From Valencia hispanica (lineage: Eukaryota > Chordata > Actinopteri > Cyprinodontiformes > Valenciidae): 64,000 nt of DNA. This document shows, piece after piece, positions 1 through 12,065 of this stretch. The position numbers and the translations under genes were made by a program. The stretch lies in NCBI GenBank assembly GCA_963556495.2, contig OY747703.1:30404796-30468795 (forward strand), read 5' to 3'. Every line of letters starts with the position of its first letter. The first letter of the stretch is position 1. Below the pieces are notes generated by a model. It was not told the origin of the DNA, did no database searches, and saw only the letters and a list, made by a program, of their open reading frames with translations.

Positions 1-67
1 TATTATTCAGTTAATCAGCAACTAATATTTCCATAATGAAACATCACATCTTTAACCCTTATTCATT

Positions 68-69
<2 letters not shown>

Positions 70-110
<41 letters not shown>
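70..110. repeat. (TA)n microsatellite
   Basis: About 20 uninterrupted TA dinucleotides. A simple repeat with no coding content. Confidence 0.98.
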
Positions 111-112
<2 letters not shown>

Positions 113-2990
113 TTCTACAAATTAGCCTATTATTATGATTACATGTGGAACTAATATTGAATTTCGGAGTGCGTTACTACATTCTTTACTACGATAATCC
201 CATAACAAACATTTCTTCTCTTATTTGCAATCTCTAACCCAGCACATTACAAGATTGTTTCCTTTCAACATGTATCTTATCTGTCATTAAAATGTTAGAA
301 GCAAACATCTGAAACTGCCACTTGTTACAAAGAATAAATTCATGTAGCCACCCAGCTGTCACTTCCCCACAGGACCTGTAGACATCCGTCTAAATTTCAA
401 AATAAAATCACTCTGCTCATAATCCGTCATTTTAAACCATTTCTTTTATACTATATGAGAGATCTCACAGACATCCCATGAATATCATTAAAAATATTAG
501 CTAAGTTTTTTCTTATTATTATTATTATAGAGTAACAGTTGCTGCTGCACTTAAGAAATCCCAACCTTATGTATTGAGCTGCACTCAGCTAAAACATCCC
601 CCTCATTATCAGCTAGCAGGAGAGGTGTTTTCCTCCTCTTCTGCCTTGGCAGTTGATAACCTTTAACAATTTTGAAACGCATGATGAATCTGGTTTCAAA
701 CAAGTCTTCCTCAGGAGGTCCATTTCACCGATTTCTGTCACAACCCATCACAGTTGGTTTGTTTATTAAGTGAACAACTAACGACCCATTGTTGAGGGAC
801 AGAAGGGTGTTGTTTATTATCAGAACAGCCCTTCCTTGAGGGGAAGGGGAAAGGTGGTCGGTTGTTTAAGATAATTCATTTAGATCACAATAAAGTTTAC
901 CTTACTCTTCATAGGATTTGTTAAAATATGTCAGTGAGTTTTCTCTTATTTTATTTTTCTTTCGGCGGAACTTTAGGAGAAAACAAAGTTTAAAACGTTT
1001 TTTTTCATCCTCCCGGTTGCTAAAAAACACATCTGCTTCATACATTAACCCTCCTTTTTTCCCTGTTTGTTTGAGACGCCAAATGTCTAATTTTTCAATT
1101 TTCATCTTTTAGTTTTATTTTATATCGCAACTACCAAGAAGTACACGAAATTACTCAGTCAATCGTCCTTCAAATTCATAATCTTTATTTTAAAGAAATG
1201 TATTGTCCTTCCTCTTACAAAAATTTTTTACATCTCCTTTAAAATCTTCTTTGCTATTTTTCCCCATATTTCAATAAGTTACATTTTACTGTTTTCATTT
1301 TTAAATATTTATCATTCTCATGTTAAGGAAGTAAATTCAACTTTTATTTCTCTTTTATCTGATCTATTTATCTTATCACAGTGTTATTTACTCAATTTTC
1401 AAACCATGAGACTCCGTTCAGCCTACAGCTGTTTCACCATAGAAATCTCCATTCACACACACACACACAGTCACACAACCGGTTTATCACACATTAAGAT
1501 AATTATGTATTTATTATCATGCTTTTTCATTACTAGTATTATTATTTAGACATTATTTATCATTAGGCCTATTTCTAATGAAGATCCCCTGTTGAAAGGG
1601 CAGGTTCTACAGTTCTTTTCCAGTCTTGATCAAGTTTTATCAATTTTATCACTGTAATTATTAAAATTAGAGTAATAATAAGGAGTATTATGAGGAACGT
1701 TCCTTTGGGAATTTAAAATCGGACTTAGTTTATTCTCCTATTTCATCTTATTTTATCTTTTATCTAGAGGAATGAAAAATTTTAGTGATCGTATAGTCTT
1801 ATATTCCGGTTTTGTGAACCCCTGTTTTGAGTCAATAGACTTCTCTAATCTAAGAACGGTACAAATCCTGGATCCACACAGGACGTCCCTTGAATGCCTT
1901 TCTCTCCGTACATTAACACCGTCAGGTTTCAGGAGGAAATGGCATACATAAGGATTATGTCGTGTGCCTACTTAACTTACACCAACCTAGGGTCGGTACT
2001 TTTATTTTTTAGTTCTGCTGTTTCGTATTTTTACTGCCTTCAGTGGCGTTCTTTATATCCCTCTGAGGTGGTTTTAGATTTCACCGATCTAATCCGTTAC
2101 AACCTTCCCATATAATCAACTGTTTTATACCTATATTATTCCTATTTTGTCCCAGGAAGGCTCAATACCTGACTCCCTTAGTCAGAGGTTTAAAACGTCT
2201 TTTAAACCTGAACAGCAGAACTGTACCCTCTCTGTCTTAGTTAGAAATAATTTTAAATGTAGGGTGCAAAAAACCAAAATGGTACTCAAAAACTCCCCCC
2301 TGTGCGAGCGATTCAAACCGAGTCGATCGCAAGGGACCGGCAGAGAAGGTGTCCGGCGGAGCTAATCAGCTGGCCAGTGAAACAAGAAAGCAGCCTGGAC
2401 TTGTAGGTCAGGTGGGGCCCCGTGCAGCCCTCCGGCGAAGACCTTCCCCTGCGCGGACCAAGCGTCGAGTCACGGCACAAAAAATGTTAGGTTATTTTAA
2501 CTCACAGGTTTACCTAGAAAGAAAAGCACGCACAGAGAAGATGTGAAATGTGTTTGCTCAGCTGAGGGAGAATCATGCAGTAAAAGAAACTGACACACCA
2601 GTCGTTGTTCTGATCCAGCAGAGTCTCAAAGATGTTGAGACTTACAGCTTCTATTTATTCACACATGTGAACCGTTCCACCACACCCCCATTGTCCATTG
2701 TCTTATCTTATCACCATACAACACACAGCAGAACTGTTTCTAACACAATGGCACTTTGTAGGTTTGTTTGTTTGTTTGTAGGTGCATCCTGTTTGGACAG
2801 CATATTTTTTGCAAAGTCAGCTCCTTATAAGCACATTTCCTTAAGAAGGTTCTTACCCCCACACTAAAAGTTACTTCCCCTAGTCTTGACACACAAAGTT
2901 CAACAAAAGAACAGACTATGTTCAACATAAGTAAAGACTGCATTTATCACATATTTTCCAACAGTAACAAACTCTTGTATTTTGGAAATA
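111..2990. other. AT-rich sequence without recognised gene
   Basis: No open frame here resembles a known protein. A short (CA)8 run lies at 1454-1469. The stretch is strongly AT-rich except for a GC-rich patch around 2280-2480 that contains several CpGs and could be a buried repeat edge, an LTR fragment or a small regulatory patch. I could not find direct repeats, inverted ends or a polypurine tract that would define an element. Confidence 0.5.
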
Positions 2991-3172
2991 CAAGAGTATG
3001 GTCCTTCTACAGAGAGACTTGCCAAACTTCGGCTCCCTAACAAACACGGTTTTAACTGGTTTTAAATCGTTTTGATGACTGTTTTTAACCGATTTTAACA
3101 CCACTGACTTTTAGCAACTTGTTTTTATCGGGGGCGTGTTTTATCCGAGCACGGACTACTTTTTATTTCGTC

Positions 3173-4447
3173 ATGCCTTCACTCACCTGCACCCCCGGAT
3201 GTGATGGCTGTTTTAAATTAACACAAAAAGTTCTGGAGCTGGAGCAGAGGATCTCCACGCTCCATCAAATCCAGGACCACGAGCGCGACGTGGACATCAT
3301 CTTCGGCCGGACTTTCGCCGCCGCCAACAGTGCTCAGCTGGCGGACACAATTCCCTGCCAGCCCGGTGAAGCTGCGGAGGGGGAATCCATCGCTGGACTC
3401 GGACTGCCGAACGCCGGAGGAGCAACAACAACTGCAGAGGAGGACTGCTGGTTCCATCTGGGGGCTAAGCCAAAAGCCCCCATCAGCTCAACACCGGTGC
3501 TCCAGGGTGTCTGGTCCATGGTCGGAACCGGCCGCGGTGGGGGGGCCCGGAGCAGCCGCCACCGCTCTCCTTCACCCGGCCTCCCATTGTCAAACCGCTT
3601 CGGTGCCCTGGAGCACGACTTTCCTCCTCTGACTGTCCCTCCGGACGCCCTGAAACACCGCAGCTCTGCAGGACTGCCGCCCATCCCCTCCCAGCAGCCG
3701 GAGCAGCAGCCGGGCTCCCGCAGCCCTTCACGTCGCGCTAAACCCAGGACTCGCCGAGGAGTGCTCCACTACACCCCGAACCCACGGAACGAGCCCTCGG
3801 CGCCGACTACACATCGCTGCAGTCCTGGGGAAGCTAATCCGCCCAACATCCAGCAGGTCCTGGACGGTGAAAGATCCTCTGCCCAGCATCAACTTGTTGA
3901 CCAGCCGCCCACCACGCTCATCATTGGAGACTCTATTATCAGGAATGTAAGGATGAGAGGAGCGGTCACACTGTGTTTACCTGGAGCCACCGTAAAGGAT
4001 ATTACTGAACAGATCCTGGACCATATCCAACATCACCCATCTGTGAGTAGAGTTATTATTCACGCTGGAACCAACGACATTCGTAAACAGCAATCTGAGC
4101 TCCTGAAGCTGGATTTTATTCATTTGTTTAATCTTTTAAAATACACACATGTGTCTGTTTTTATTTCTGGCCCCACCCCCACTGTTGGCAGAGGTATTGG
4201 TCGTTTTAGCAGACTTTTATCTCTTAACACCTGGCTTTCCTCTGCCACCGTGATGCACAATATTGGTTTTATGGACAATTTTAACATTTTCTGGGGCAGG
4301 AGTCAATTGTTTGGTCCAGATGGACTACATCTTAATAGACAGGGTGCCCGCATGCTGTCAATGAGCCTGGCATTCCCTCGCCCCCCCCTGTCTACCACAC
4401 CAGCCCCAGCTGCACCTGCCCTCCATGCCCCTTCTGCCACATCCTGA
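3173..4447 (+). CDS. LINE ORF1 protein with SGNH/GDSL esterase domain
   Basis: An uninterrupted frame of 424 residues from ATG 3173; an upstream non-ATG extension is open but unlikely to be used. The N-terminus has a Cys cluster (CTPGCDGC) followed by a Leu/Glu-rich helix that could form a coiled coil. The middle (about residues 60-240) is Pro/Ser/Arg-rich and probably disordered. The C-terminal third is a clear SGNH hydrolase: LIIGDSIIRN with the nucleophile Ser254, HAGTNDIR with Asn301, and PDGLHLN with Asp383 and His386. In L2/CR1-group LINEs, esterase ORF1 proteins bind RNA and help retrotransposition; the hydrolase substrate is not settled. The frame is fully open although ORF2 next to it is not. 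ORF2 follows after about 220 bp. Confidence 0.85.
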   Translation: MPSLTCTPGCDGCFKLTQKVLELEQRISTLHQIQDHERDVDIIFGRTFAAANSAQLADTIPCQPGEAAEGESIAGLGLPNAGGATTTAEEDCWFHLGAKPKAPISSTPVLQGVWSMVGTGRGGGARSSRHRSPSPGLPLSNRFGALEHDFPPLTVPPDALKHRSSAGLPPIPSQQPEQQPGSRSPSRRAKPRTRRGVLHYTPNPRNEPSAPTTHRCSPGEANPPNIQQVLDGERSSAQHQLVDQPPTTLIIGDSIIRNVRMRGAVTLCLPGATVKDITEQILDHIQHHPSVSRVIIHAGTNDIRKQQSELLKLDFIHLFNLLKYTHVSVFISGPTPTVGRGIGRFSRLLSLNTWLSSATVMHNIGFMDNFNIFWGRSQLFGPDGLHLNRQGARMLSMSLAFPRPPLSTTPAPAAPALHAPSATS

Positions 4448-6305
4448 TGTGCAGCTGGTCCCTGCTCCTATGAACTCAGTTCTGATTTTAACAGTAATTC
4501 ACATATCGGACTTGGACCTTGCCCTAAATCATCTATACCCGTTATTATCAGCAGAGAGCGGACAAATAATAAAAAACGTAGCAAACGCAACTCTAATAAT
4601 CTCAAACAGTTACCAAAAGTCCTACACCCAGTAGATCATACAGTCACTCCATCTCCAACCACTATTAATATGGCACTTTTAAATGTCCGCTCTCTGCTGA
4701 ATAAAACTTTTATAATAAATGACCTAATTTTAGATCATAATATACATTGTTTATTTTTAACAGAAACATGGCTGAGTACAGATGCCCCTGTTGTTCTTAC
4801 AGAGGCCTCCCCACCAAATTTTAACTTCACTTATTCCACGAGGAGTTGCAAAAGGGGAGGCGGAACTGCTTTTATTAGTTCATCAACGCTTTCTGCCAAA
4901 CCTGTTTGATTTGATAATTTTAGTACTTTTGAATATAATGCAACTGTTTTTAGCACTCCTCAGATTTTATGTGTCACAGTTTACAGGCCTCCTAAAAAGA
5001 GTGCACTTTTTATTCAAGAATTTTCAGAGTTTTTATCAATTTTGTACAACTCCTTTGAAAGGATCATTTTAGCTGGTGATTTTAATCTACACATGGATAA
5101 CCTTTTAGACCCTTTATCAACAGAATTTTTAAATATTTTGAATTATATGGATTTTAGTCAGCATGTCATGCAGCCAACTCACAACAGAGGACACACCCTG
5201 GACTTGGTCATCACGCATGGCCTGTCCACCCGTGTGTCCTCTGTTGTTGACTTGGCTGTCTCTGACCATTACTGCGTGTTTTTTAACATCACCAGTTTTA
5301 TCCAGCAGGAGACCTCTGTGAGAACTGTCAGGAAGCGCCATCTAACCCCTGAAGTGGCTGCAGGTTTTCTAGAAGGTTTCCAAAAGTTTCCTCCTACTCT
5401 CTTACCTGCCCCCTGTGATTTTATCGTCAGTGATTTTAACAGAAGACTTCAGTCCGCTCTTGACCTGCTGGCTCCACTTAGAGTGAAACGCTCACATTCA
5501 AAACTTGCAGCGCCATGGAGAAATAACAATCTTAAAAAACTAAAGAGGGACTGCAGGGCGGCAAAACCCCCTCAAACACTCTTTGTGAGGAGTTCGCAGA
5601 CCACTTCAGAGGGAAGGTAGACACCATCAGATGTAATATTTTATCTTCTCAGTGTAACATGGTTTTAGACAAATCTGAATGTGTGTCTCTACCAGAGGAA
5701 ACGCTGGACAGTTTTGTCCTGGTAGAAGCTGGGACTCTTGATAAAGTTTTCTCCTCAGTGAGGCCCACCACATGTGTTTTGGACCCGATTCCCACTTCAT
5801 TTTTTAAGCCATTTTATGAATCTTTTAGGGATGAGATTTTAACCGTGATGAATTGCTCCCTTCAGACGGGGGTCTTTCCTGCCGCCTTTAAAGGGGCGGA
5901 AGTGAAGCCCCTGCTGAAGAAGAGCAATTTAGATTTTAATGATTTGAACAATTTCCGACTGGTATCAAACTTACCCTTTTAAAGCAACATTTTTGAAAAA
6001 CTTGTTTTAATTCAACTTAATGATTTTATTAACGCTCATAATGTCCTGGAGAAATTTCAGTCTGGTTTTAGGGTGAACCACAGCACCGAGACGGCCCTTA
6101 TGAAGATTTTAAATGATTTTAGAGCAAACTATGATGCCCAGAGGGTGACAGTGTTGGTGGTACTGGATCTAAGCGCTGCCTTCGACACAGTAGACCACAC
6201 TACTCTTTTAACCCGTTTGAAATAGATTGGCCTCTCTGGTGCTATTCATAGATGGTTTACATCCTACTTCACAGACATGACTTTTATGGCAAGTTTAGAT
6301 ACCTG

Positions 6306-7593
6306 GGGTCTCAATTATAAAGCTTGCTTACGTACAAAACGGGTTCTGAAAATGACGTAAGCAACTTTCTACGCAACGGCTTGGGATTTGTAGAAAAAAC
6401 GTGACGGAAAAATGTGCGCAACTTTAAGCACATTTTGTGGACACAGAGGACACTGACAGCGCGGCAGGAGCGATGGCAAAAATGAAAGCCACAATTTCAA
6501 ACTTGTAGAGCTTTGCGCACACAGACACACAATCAGCTGTCACTCCCCCCCCCCCCCATCCCCCCCATCCCATCTCTGAACTGAGAATAAAAATGAGAAT
6601 CTGAATGAAAATATGTTGCACATAAGAATTAAATCACAGTATGTTCATATGTATTTATCTATTCAGATTATATAGAAATTGCACTTATTGGTGAATTAAT
6701 TGTGTGAAGTACGAATACTGCAGCATCCCCTGCATAATGATGCACAATGGATGCTGGCGCTTATTGTAGATCACGCCACTGGAAGCATCTGGATGGGGGA
6801 CCCGGTGTAGATTCCTTAAAGCAGTCTTATTAGATCTATGTGCTGAACTGGACCCGCTGGAACCATGCACCCCATCCCCCGCTCTTCTTATTTATATCAG
6901 GAACGCTGATGCATCAACGCTGCGTCACTTGCAGCTCTTCCGTTTGTTTGTGACCCCAAATCAATATTTTGCAAGGATGATACTTTTTAAAAGTAGACTT
7001 AAAACACACCTTTTCTGTCAGGCTTTAAATATGTAGTTTTATTTGGTTGTATAAATCCCAGTCTTGGTGTTGCTACAAGAAGTAATCATATAGGCCTAAT
7101 TGAAACTTTACTGTTCTTATCTTTTTTATTGCTTGTGCTGCTTTTATTATTACATTTTTTAATCTTTTTACTCTCTTCTTGTCACACATTTTCTTTTTGA
7201 AACTGTATTTTTGTCTTTTAATGTGAAGCACTTTGGCTGCCTTTGGCTGAGTAAAGCGCTGATTGAGTGATTGATTGAAATAAAACAGTTTACCGTGCCA
7301 CGGTTACCTGTGAAACGCCCCATATTAGCTGGCTTAAGTCTATGCAGAATATTCACTAGACACTTTGCATTGACCGTTTATTGGAGAAAGTGGGTGTGTA
7401 GGAGGTGGGATATGATCCAAAAACACCTGCGCACATTTCTAGAGAGTGTGATTTATAAGACGGAAAGTGTATGCAGCTGTGCGTACTCCAAGTTTGATAA
7501 ATCGGAAACTTTCTAGGCGTAAGTAAAAAAAAGTTGCTGAGCTTAAGCACGGTTTTAGTAATGATTCTACGCAAAGTTTTATATATGAGACCC
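6306..7593. mobile_element. Non-autonomous Harbinger-like DNA transposon inside LINE ORF2
   Basis: The ends are inverted: GGGTCTCAATTATAAA on the left and, on the other strand, GGGTCTCATATATAAA on the right. The flanks carry a 3-bp duplication, CTG (6303-6305 and 7594-7596). Removing the element with one CTG restores the LINE reading frame (Asp-Thr-Cys-Ser-Ser). A 3-bp duplication and termini containing TCATTTATAAA-like sequence with internal TACGCA motifs fit PIF/Harbinger-type non-autonomous elements of fish, though Harbinger normally prefers TWA. It has no transposase ORF and is itself interrupted by a LINE 3' end at about 6980-7280. Confidence 0.75.
6980..7280 (+). mobile_element. LINE 3' end nested in the Harbinger-like element
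   Basis: Encodes the typical last residues of an L2-type ORF2 (FKSRLKTHLFCQALNM, stop), then a short 3' untranslated region with GAAGCACTTTGG and a terminal TGATTGATTGA tail. It is 5'-truncated. It gives a three-level nest: LINE, DNA transposon, LINE. The left junction is approximate. Confidence 0.65.
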
Positions 7594-7870
7594 CTGCTCC
7601 TCTAAGGTCCACAAGATTACATGTGGTGTGCCCCAGGGTTCAATTTTAGGCCCAGTGCTTTTTAACCTCTATATGCTCCCTCTTGGTGGTGTCATCAGGA
7701 GACATGGAGTGAACTTTCACAGTTATGCTGATAAGATCAGTTATACATCTCCATGTCTCCTGTCGCCCTCACCTCTGGAATAGACTGCCAGAGGACCTCA
7801 GGGAGGCAGAGAATGTTCATGTTTTTAAGAACAGGCTCAAGACTCACCTTTTTAGCCTAGCTTTTAATTG

Positions 7871-8525
7871 ATTAATACTTATTATAGTGTGTTTCATTGC
7901 TTTGTATGTTTTATTTGCTTATATTTTTACAGAGTTTTATTAGCTATCTTTGCTACTATATGGTTAACTGTTTTTACTATTATATTTATTACTACTTATT
8001 TTACTTATATTAGCTCTGGTTATTTTACATTTTTTACTTATTAATCTTTCTTTCAGTGTTTCCTCTGTGGGAGCCCTCTGCCTCGGGGGCGTGTTCAGCT
8101 GCGGTGGCCTGGGTGCTCACCAGGTAGTGCTCAAGTGGAGGCGGGGGTCTCTACCCTCCCACCTCTGGGCGCCCTGGGTCGATGCCCTGGCTGCTGCAGT
8201 GGACCTGCTGCTGTCGAGGCAGACGGTTCTCCTGATGGCGTTTTCCTTACGTACCTGACTCTTCTGAGCTCAGCCCATTGTCTACCAATGATCTTACGCA
8301 TTTTGGGAAAATGTCTGTGTGTGTTTGTGGATGTGTGCCAGTGTGTGTCCGTGTGTGTCTGGAAAATGGGTTTGGGAAGGGGGAATAACTGTCTTTTCGT
8401 TTTTGTAATTTTGGGGAATGTGGGTTATGTGGGTTCATTTTAATCTGTAAAGCACTTTGATCTGCATTTTTTGTATGAAAGTTGCTTTATAAATAAAGTT
8501 TGATTGATTGATTGATTGATTGATT
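7871..8525 (+). repeat. LINE 3' untranslated region and (TTGA)n tail
   Basis: Follows the ORF2 stop. Contains the GC-richer block at 8055-8230 (GAGCCCTCTGCCTCGGGGGC), a GT-rich stretch near 8310-8360, then TAAAGCACTTTGA and ATAAATAAAG just before the tandem TTGA tail. The same order of blocks recurs at 15285-15690, which defines this as a family-specific 3' end. Confidence 0.8.
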
Positions 8526-10380
8526 ATGATGGAGATTGTATTGCTTGACCTTTCTCCATTCCCACATCAATCACGGCCTCGTTCCCTCACCCTGCTTGAG
8601 AGCTTAACTGCAAACTAAGACCCTGGTTCTTTATGTACCTCATGGAGGCACAACAGGAGCAAAGTGGCCTTCCACATTTAGAACTAAAAGTAATTTTTGA
8701 TATGTTTAAATGTAAGTGAATAATCTACATCAACAGACTTGATTTAAAAATGTTGGTGAAGATCATGATGTCCCAATTTAATTCATTATTTAATAATCAA
8801 GACAAAAAAAGTACATAAATCTATAAAATTGACTTCTTTTTACAGCCATATTTTTTCTATTGGCAAAACCGCATCACTGGTTAAGTTTTTTTTATTTTAT
8901 ATTTTTATATGTAGGTCATAAGTGTTGCTTTAAAGAATCTGTAGTTATTGTGGCATAGCTTAGTTCTTTCTTTGTGTTCTAGATTTAAAGAAATTAAATA
9001 ATCTGAGTTACTTCAAAGCCAAAAAAGGACAAAATGGTTTTGTTTCCATCCTCCTGATCATGTTATGTGTTCAGGTTTTAAAACCAAACTGAAAATAAAC
9101 AATGTTTTTTGATTTTGTTTTACATAAATGTCCAAAATAGACAAATCTCAAAATTTAGAACTCCTAGTTGTCTGGAAATAGGTTGCAACCATGAAAAAAG
9201 TCAATCTAATTCACCTTCTTTAAGATATTTTTAATTACTCCAGGTCTGTCTCAAAAAAGTACTTGTGGTATTTTGACTATAGTTATCCTAATCACTTACT
9301 TTGTAACATAAATCAATTATGCTGCAATGTGTACAACTCGGTTCTCTTCCTCCCACTACACAGCTCCCGGTGGTGAACTAAGGTGAATTTTTTTAAGGTG
9401 CCTACTTTCATGGATAAATTTACATGATCTTGCAATTCAGTAAACCAGCAAGGGCTCATCAACAAGCCCCCAATTTAGCCAGAGGTTGTTCCAGGAGAGT
9501 ACACTGGTCTCCCTAATCCAGCCATTTTGTGTGTTTTGCCATCTATCAAAAACTTTGAACTGCTTTTTTCCTGACTCTAGCACTCAGACCAATTTGCCTT
9601 GGGAGATCCTAGCAGAGTCCAAAGTCCCAGACAACACAGGCCTCAGAATCAAAGCCATCCACAAGAAGACCTTCTTGCTTCTATGCAACAGTGACAACCA
9701 CCACAGCACTATTAAGCCCCAAAATCAATTCAGCTGAATGAATATTTTTTCATGAATTGTATCACATAAATGGTATCACATTTAGTTAAATGTTGTAATA
9801 GACAAAATGTTGTCTTCTATCATATATAAAATTTTCTAGGATTATATCAATCATACACCTTATTTTAACTGATGTTTTCCCCTTCTGATTCTGTATTCCC
9901 ATTGTATCCCTTTGTAGAAAACTTACTGACCTCCGTGGAACATCTTCTCAACTCTCCTTGTTTCAGCATGTCCTACTTTTCGTAATCTGTCACCTGTCAG
10001 ATAAAACATATCTTTCTTTCATGGTACCTAGCACTGTTTAGCACCACTCATACAGTAGCCTTCCTCATTCTCCACCTTTTGCTTCTCACTGGTCTTCACA
10101 TTTCCACTTCTCACCCACCAGTGTCTCTCCATCAGTGTCTTACATTCACACCCAGGGGAACTTATACATTCTTCTGTTCTGTTTCCTGTGATTTTTAGTT
10201 TTTTTAAGGTGACCAACTCAACGTTGAATATCTCATAATCTGTGCTGATGTAAGACAGAGTGGTAAATCATGTAATTACCTGAAATGTTCAACTAAAATT
10301 GTATAGCAACATGCACAGCAGTATTGTAACCAACGTGTAAACAACCCCAAACTTTAATCAATTGTTCCTGGCCCCATTGT
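8526..10380. other. No recognised feature
   Basis: AT-rich unique-looking DNA. The longest frames (for example 9486-9737, 83 codons) show no motif or homology that I recognise and have no coding character. Confidence 0.5.
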
Positions 10381-10384
10381 GGAC

Positions 10385-10500
10385 ATTTTCTTAAAATCTC
10401 ATCATAATCCATCCATAACTTTTTGAGTTATGTTGCTATCAGACAAACAAACAGACAGATGGGCACGAAAACATTACCTACTGGTGGAGGAAACCACAAA
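10385..10500 (+). repeat. Degenerate interspersed repeat fragment
   Basis: Contains ATAACTTTTTGAGTTATGTT followed by CAGACAAACAAACAGACAGA, a signature of a repeat common in animal genomes (including fish) that I cannot assign to a class. Its boundaries are not visible. Confidence 0.35.
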
Positions 10501-10679
10501 TAGGCAATGTTGGGACACAATAGTATGTCTTGGCTACGATTAATTTGAATAATTGCTTAGGGACAATTATTAATATGATTAATCATTCTATGTTAAAATT
10601 ACCAAGTTTGGGGTACCGTCCTGGGGTCCAGGAAATTAAAAATAGCCAAATAGTTCAGTCTCAGTTAATAAAATAAAAT

Positions 10680-11205
10680 AAAATTTCAATTCAGTTTATT
10701 TATATAGTGCCAATTCACAGCAGGTGTCATCTCAAGGCACTTTACAAGAAATGTTATTTCAATACAATCATACAAACATTCAAATTAGTTTAAAGTTTTA
10801 ATTAGTTTCCTATTTAAGGAATCACAGCAGATTGCAACGAGTCATTGACTTGAGGTTGCGTCCCATTGATGCAGACTTCCAACCACAGAAATCCCTCAGC
10901 CATCCTTCATACTGAGCAAGCATGTAGCGACAGTGGATAGGAAAAACTCCTCTTTAACAGTAAGAAACCTCCAGCAGAACCTGGGTCAGTACAAGTGGCC
11001 ATCTGCCACGTTCGTCTGGGGGTCTGAGAAGACATAGCAGAGATACAGAAAGAACAGAAGATCTGATATAAGAGTACTAACTAAGAAAGTAAAAAGTTGA
11101 TAACAGGACATGGGGGAAGTTCAGCCACCGAGACCATCATCACAGTCGACGCCCCATGTCCAACAGGGCATTGTGCCTAAGCAGGATACCAGACCAGGCA
11201 ATCAG
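10680..11205 (-). mobile_element. LINE 3' end, minus strand, 5'-truncated
   Basis: The reverse complement matches, block by block, the 3' region at 62420-62955: TGGTATCCTGCTTAG, CCCTGTTGGAC, ATCAACTTTTTACTTTCT, TCTGCTATGTCTTCTCA, the block around GTAGCGAC, and a terminal block around TTATATAGTGCCAATT. It lacks any coding part. Four copies of this 3' end occur in the window (also 16312-16419, 19495-19985, 61695-62955). Confidence 0.8.
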
Positions 11206-11579
11206 TCCTTGTGGGTGCGTGGCTAGCAGGCAATGTGTAGTGCAGTGGTCAGGGAACTGATGTGGTTTTGAAACCAACAATTAAAAGGTAACAGATGAAA
11301 AGATAATTGGAAGTCGTGTGCTAAAGGACCCTTTGCATGCAGGCTAAAGCCAGGCACAAGAGCAGTTTAATCCTTAAACTGAACAATAAACAACCAACAT
11401 AACCAAAGGAATAGTAATGATGAAACAGGGAGCTACAGCAAATGATAAACATGGAATTTGGCAGGAAGCTGGAAAAACCTTTTTTTTTTCCTTTTTTTGC
11501 CTGACCACCCCTCACTGGTGACTAAACAATTATTTAATACATCAATAGAAAATAAGCCCTAATGTGTCATGTTAATTAC

Positions 11580-12065
11580 AATGTGCTGTATGCTGAAGAG
11601 AGGTTAAAATGTTGGATTGTTTCTGGAGTCTCTTTGCAAAGTATGTACTGTGATCTTGCCTGGTGTGGTAGATCTTGGCACCTATTGCCCTGGTTCTCAA
11701 GGCCTGCACACCTGCCATGATTAGTGCTTCTGTGTTTTCCTTCAGTCGGCCCTCTCTGTAGTCATTGGTATGATTTGTTCATATCAGCCACTTTAGCTGT
11801 CTTTTGCAGGGGGGTTTCCTCCCATGATGCTTCATTCAGCTCCTTCTTTTCCAGTTTCCATTGTCTGAGACATTTACTGATCACTTCATCCCTCTGAGGC
11901 GTATTCTTGGAGCTTGGATGTTTCATCTTGGATGGTGGCTCTGATGCATACTAGCCCTCTGCCTTCTCTTGTGTGCTTAGTGTGTAGCATGTAGCTATTG
12001 GATTTGGGGTGGAATCCACCATGCATGGTGAGTAGCTTTTGTGCTTTTACATCTGTGGTCTGAAT
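11580..12065 (-). pseudogene. Degenerate non-LTR retrotransposon pol fragment
   Basis: Read on the minus strand it gives TTDVKAQKLLTMHGGFHPKS, then RGLVCIRATIQDETSKLQEY, followed by a frame-broken tail. This resembles the C-terminal region of fish site-specific-type LINE polyproteins (R2/R4/Tx1-like), from memory and without a search. Several stops and frameshifts make it a fossil. Clade assignment is uncertain. Confidence 0.5.

Larger units (their letters stand above)
4670..7870 (+). pseudogene. LINE ORF2 (endonuclease + reverse transcriptase), broken
   Basis: Begins MALLNVRSLLNKT, the usual start of the endonuclease domain; FLTETWL and LAGDFNLHMD are endonuclease motifs, and HTLDLVIT with SDHYCVFF closes that domain near 5280. 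A TGA at 4907-4909 interrupts this frame, which then continues. A deletion with frameshift near 5570 joins it to the RT region (FFKPFYESF, LLKKSNLDFNDLNNFRLVSNLPF), followed by stops at 5980 and 6223. RT motif A is present as VLDLSAAFDTVDH. A DNA transposon interrupts at 6306-7593; afterwards the frame resumes with [19 protein letters not shown]. The catalytic YADD box reads YADK, so the enzyme is dead. A deletion near 7750 removes most of the C-terminus, leaving [20 protein letters not shown] at the end. Confidence 0.85.
3100..8525 (+). mobile_element. L2-type LINE, nearly full length, interrupted and decayed
   Basis: A non-LTR retrotransposon reading left to right: a short 5' region, an intact ORF1 (3173-4447), a damaged ORF2 (4670-7870) with endonuclease and reverse-transcriptase motifs, and a 3' untranslated region ending in (TTGA)n at about 8503-8525. 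An esterase-type ORF1 followed by an apurinic-endonuclease/RT ORF2 and a short tandem-repeat tail instead of poly(A) is typical of fish L2/CR1-group LINEs. ORF2 is broken by a 1.29-kb DNA transposon (6306-7593) plus its own stop codons and deletions, so this copy cannot move by itself. The 5' boundary is estimated; no target-site duplication was found. A second, 5'-truncated copy of the same 3' region is at 15200-15690. Confidence 0.85.

Noticed and set aside
3218..3731. Several antisense and alternative frames over the start of LINE ORF1
   Set aside because: They are shadows of the GC-rich, open ORF1 frame.
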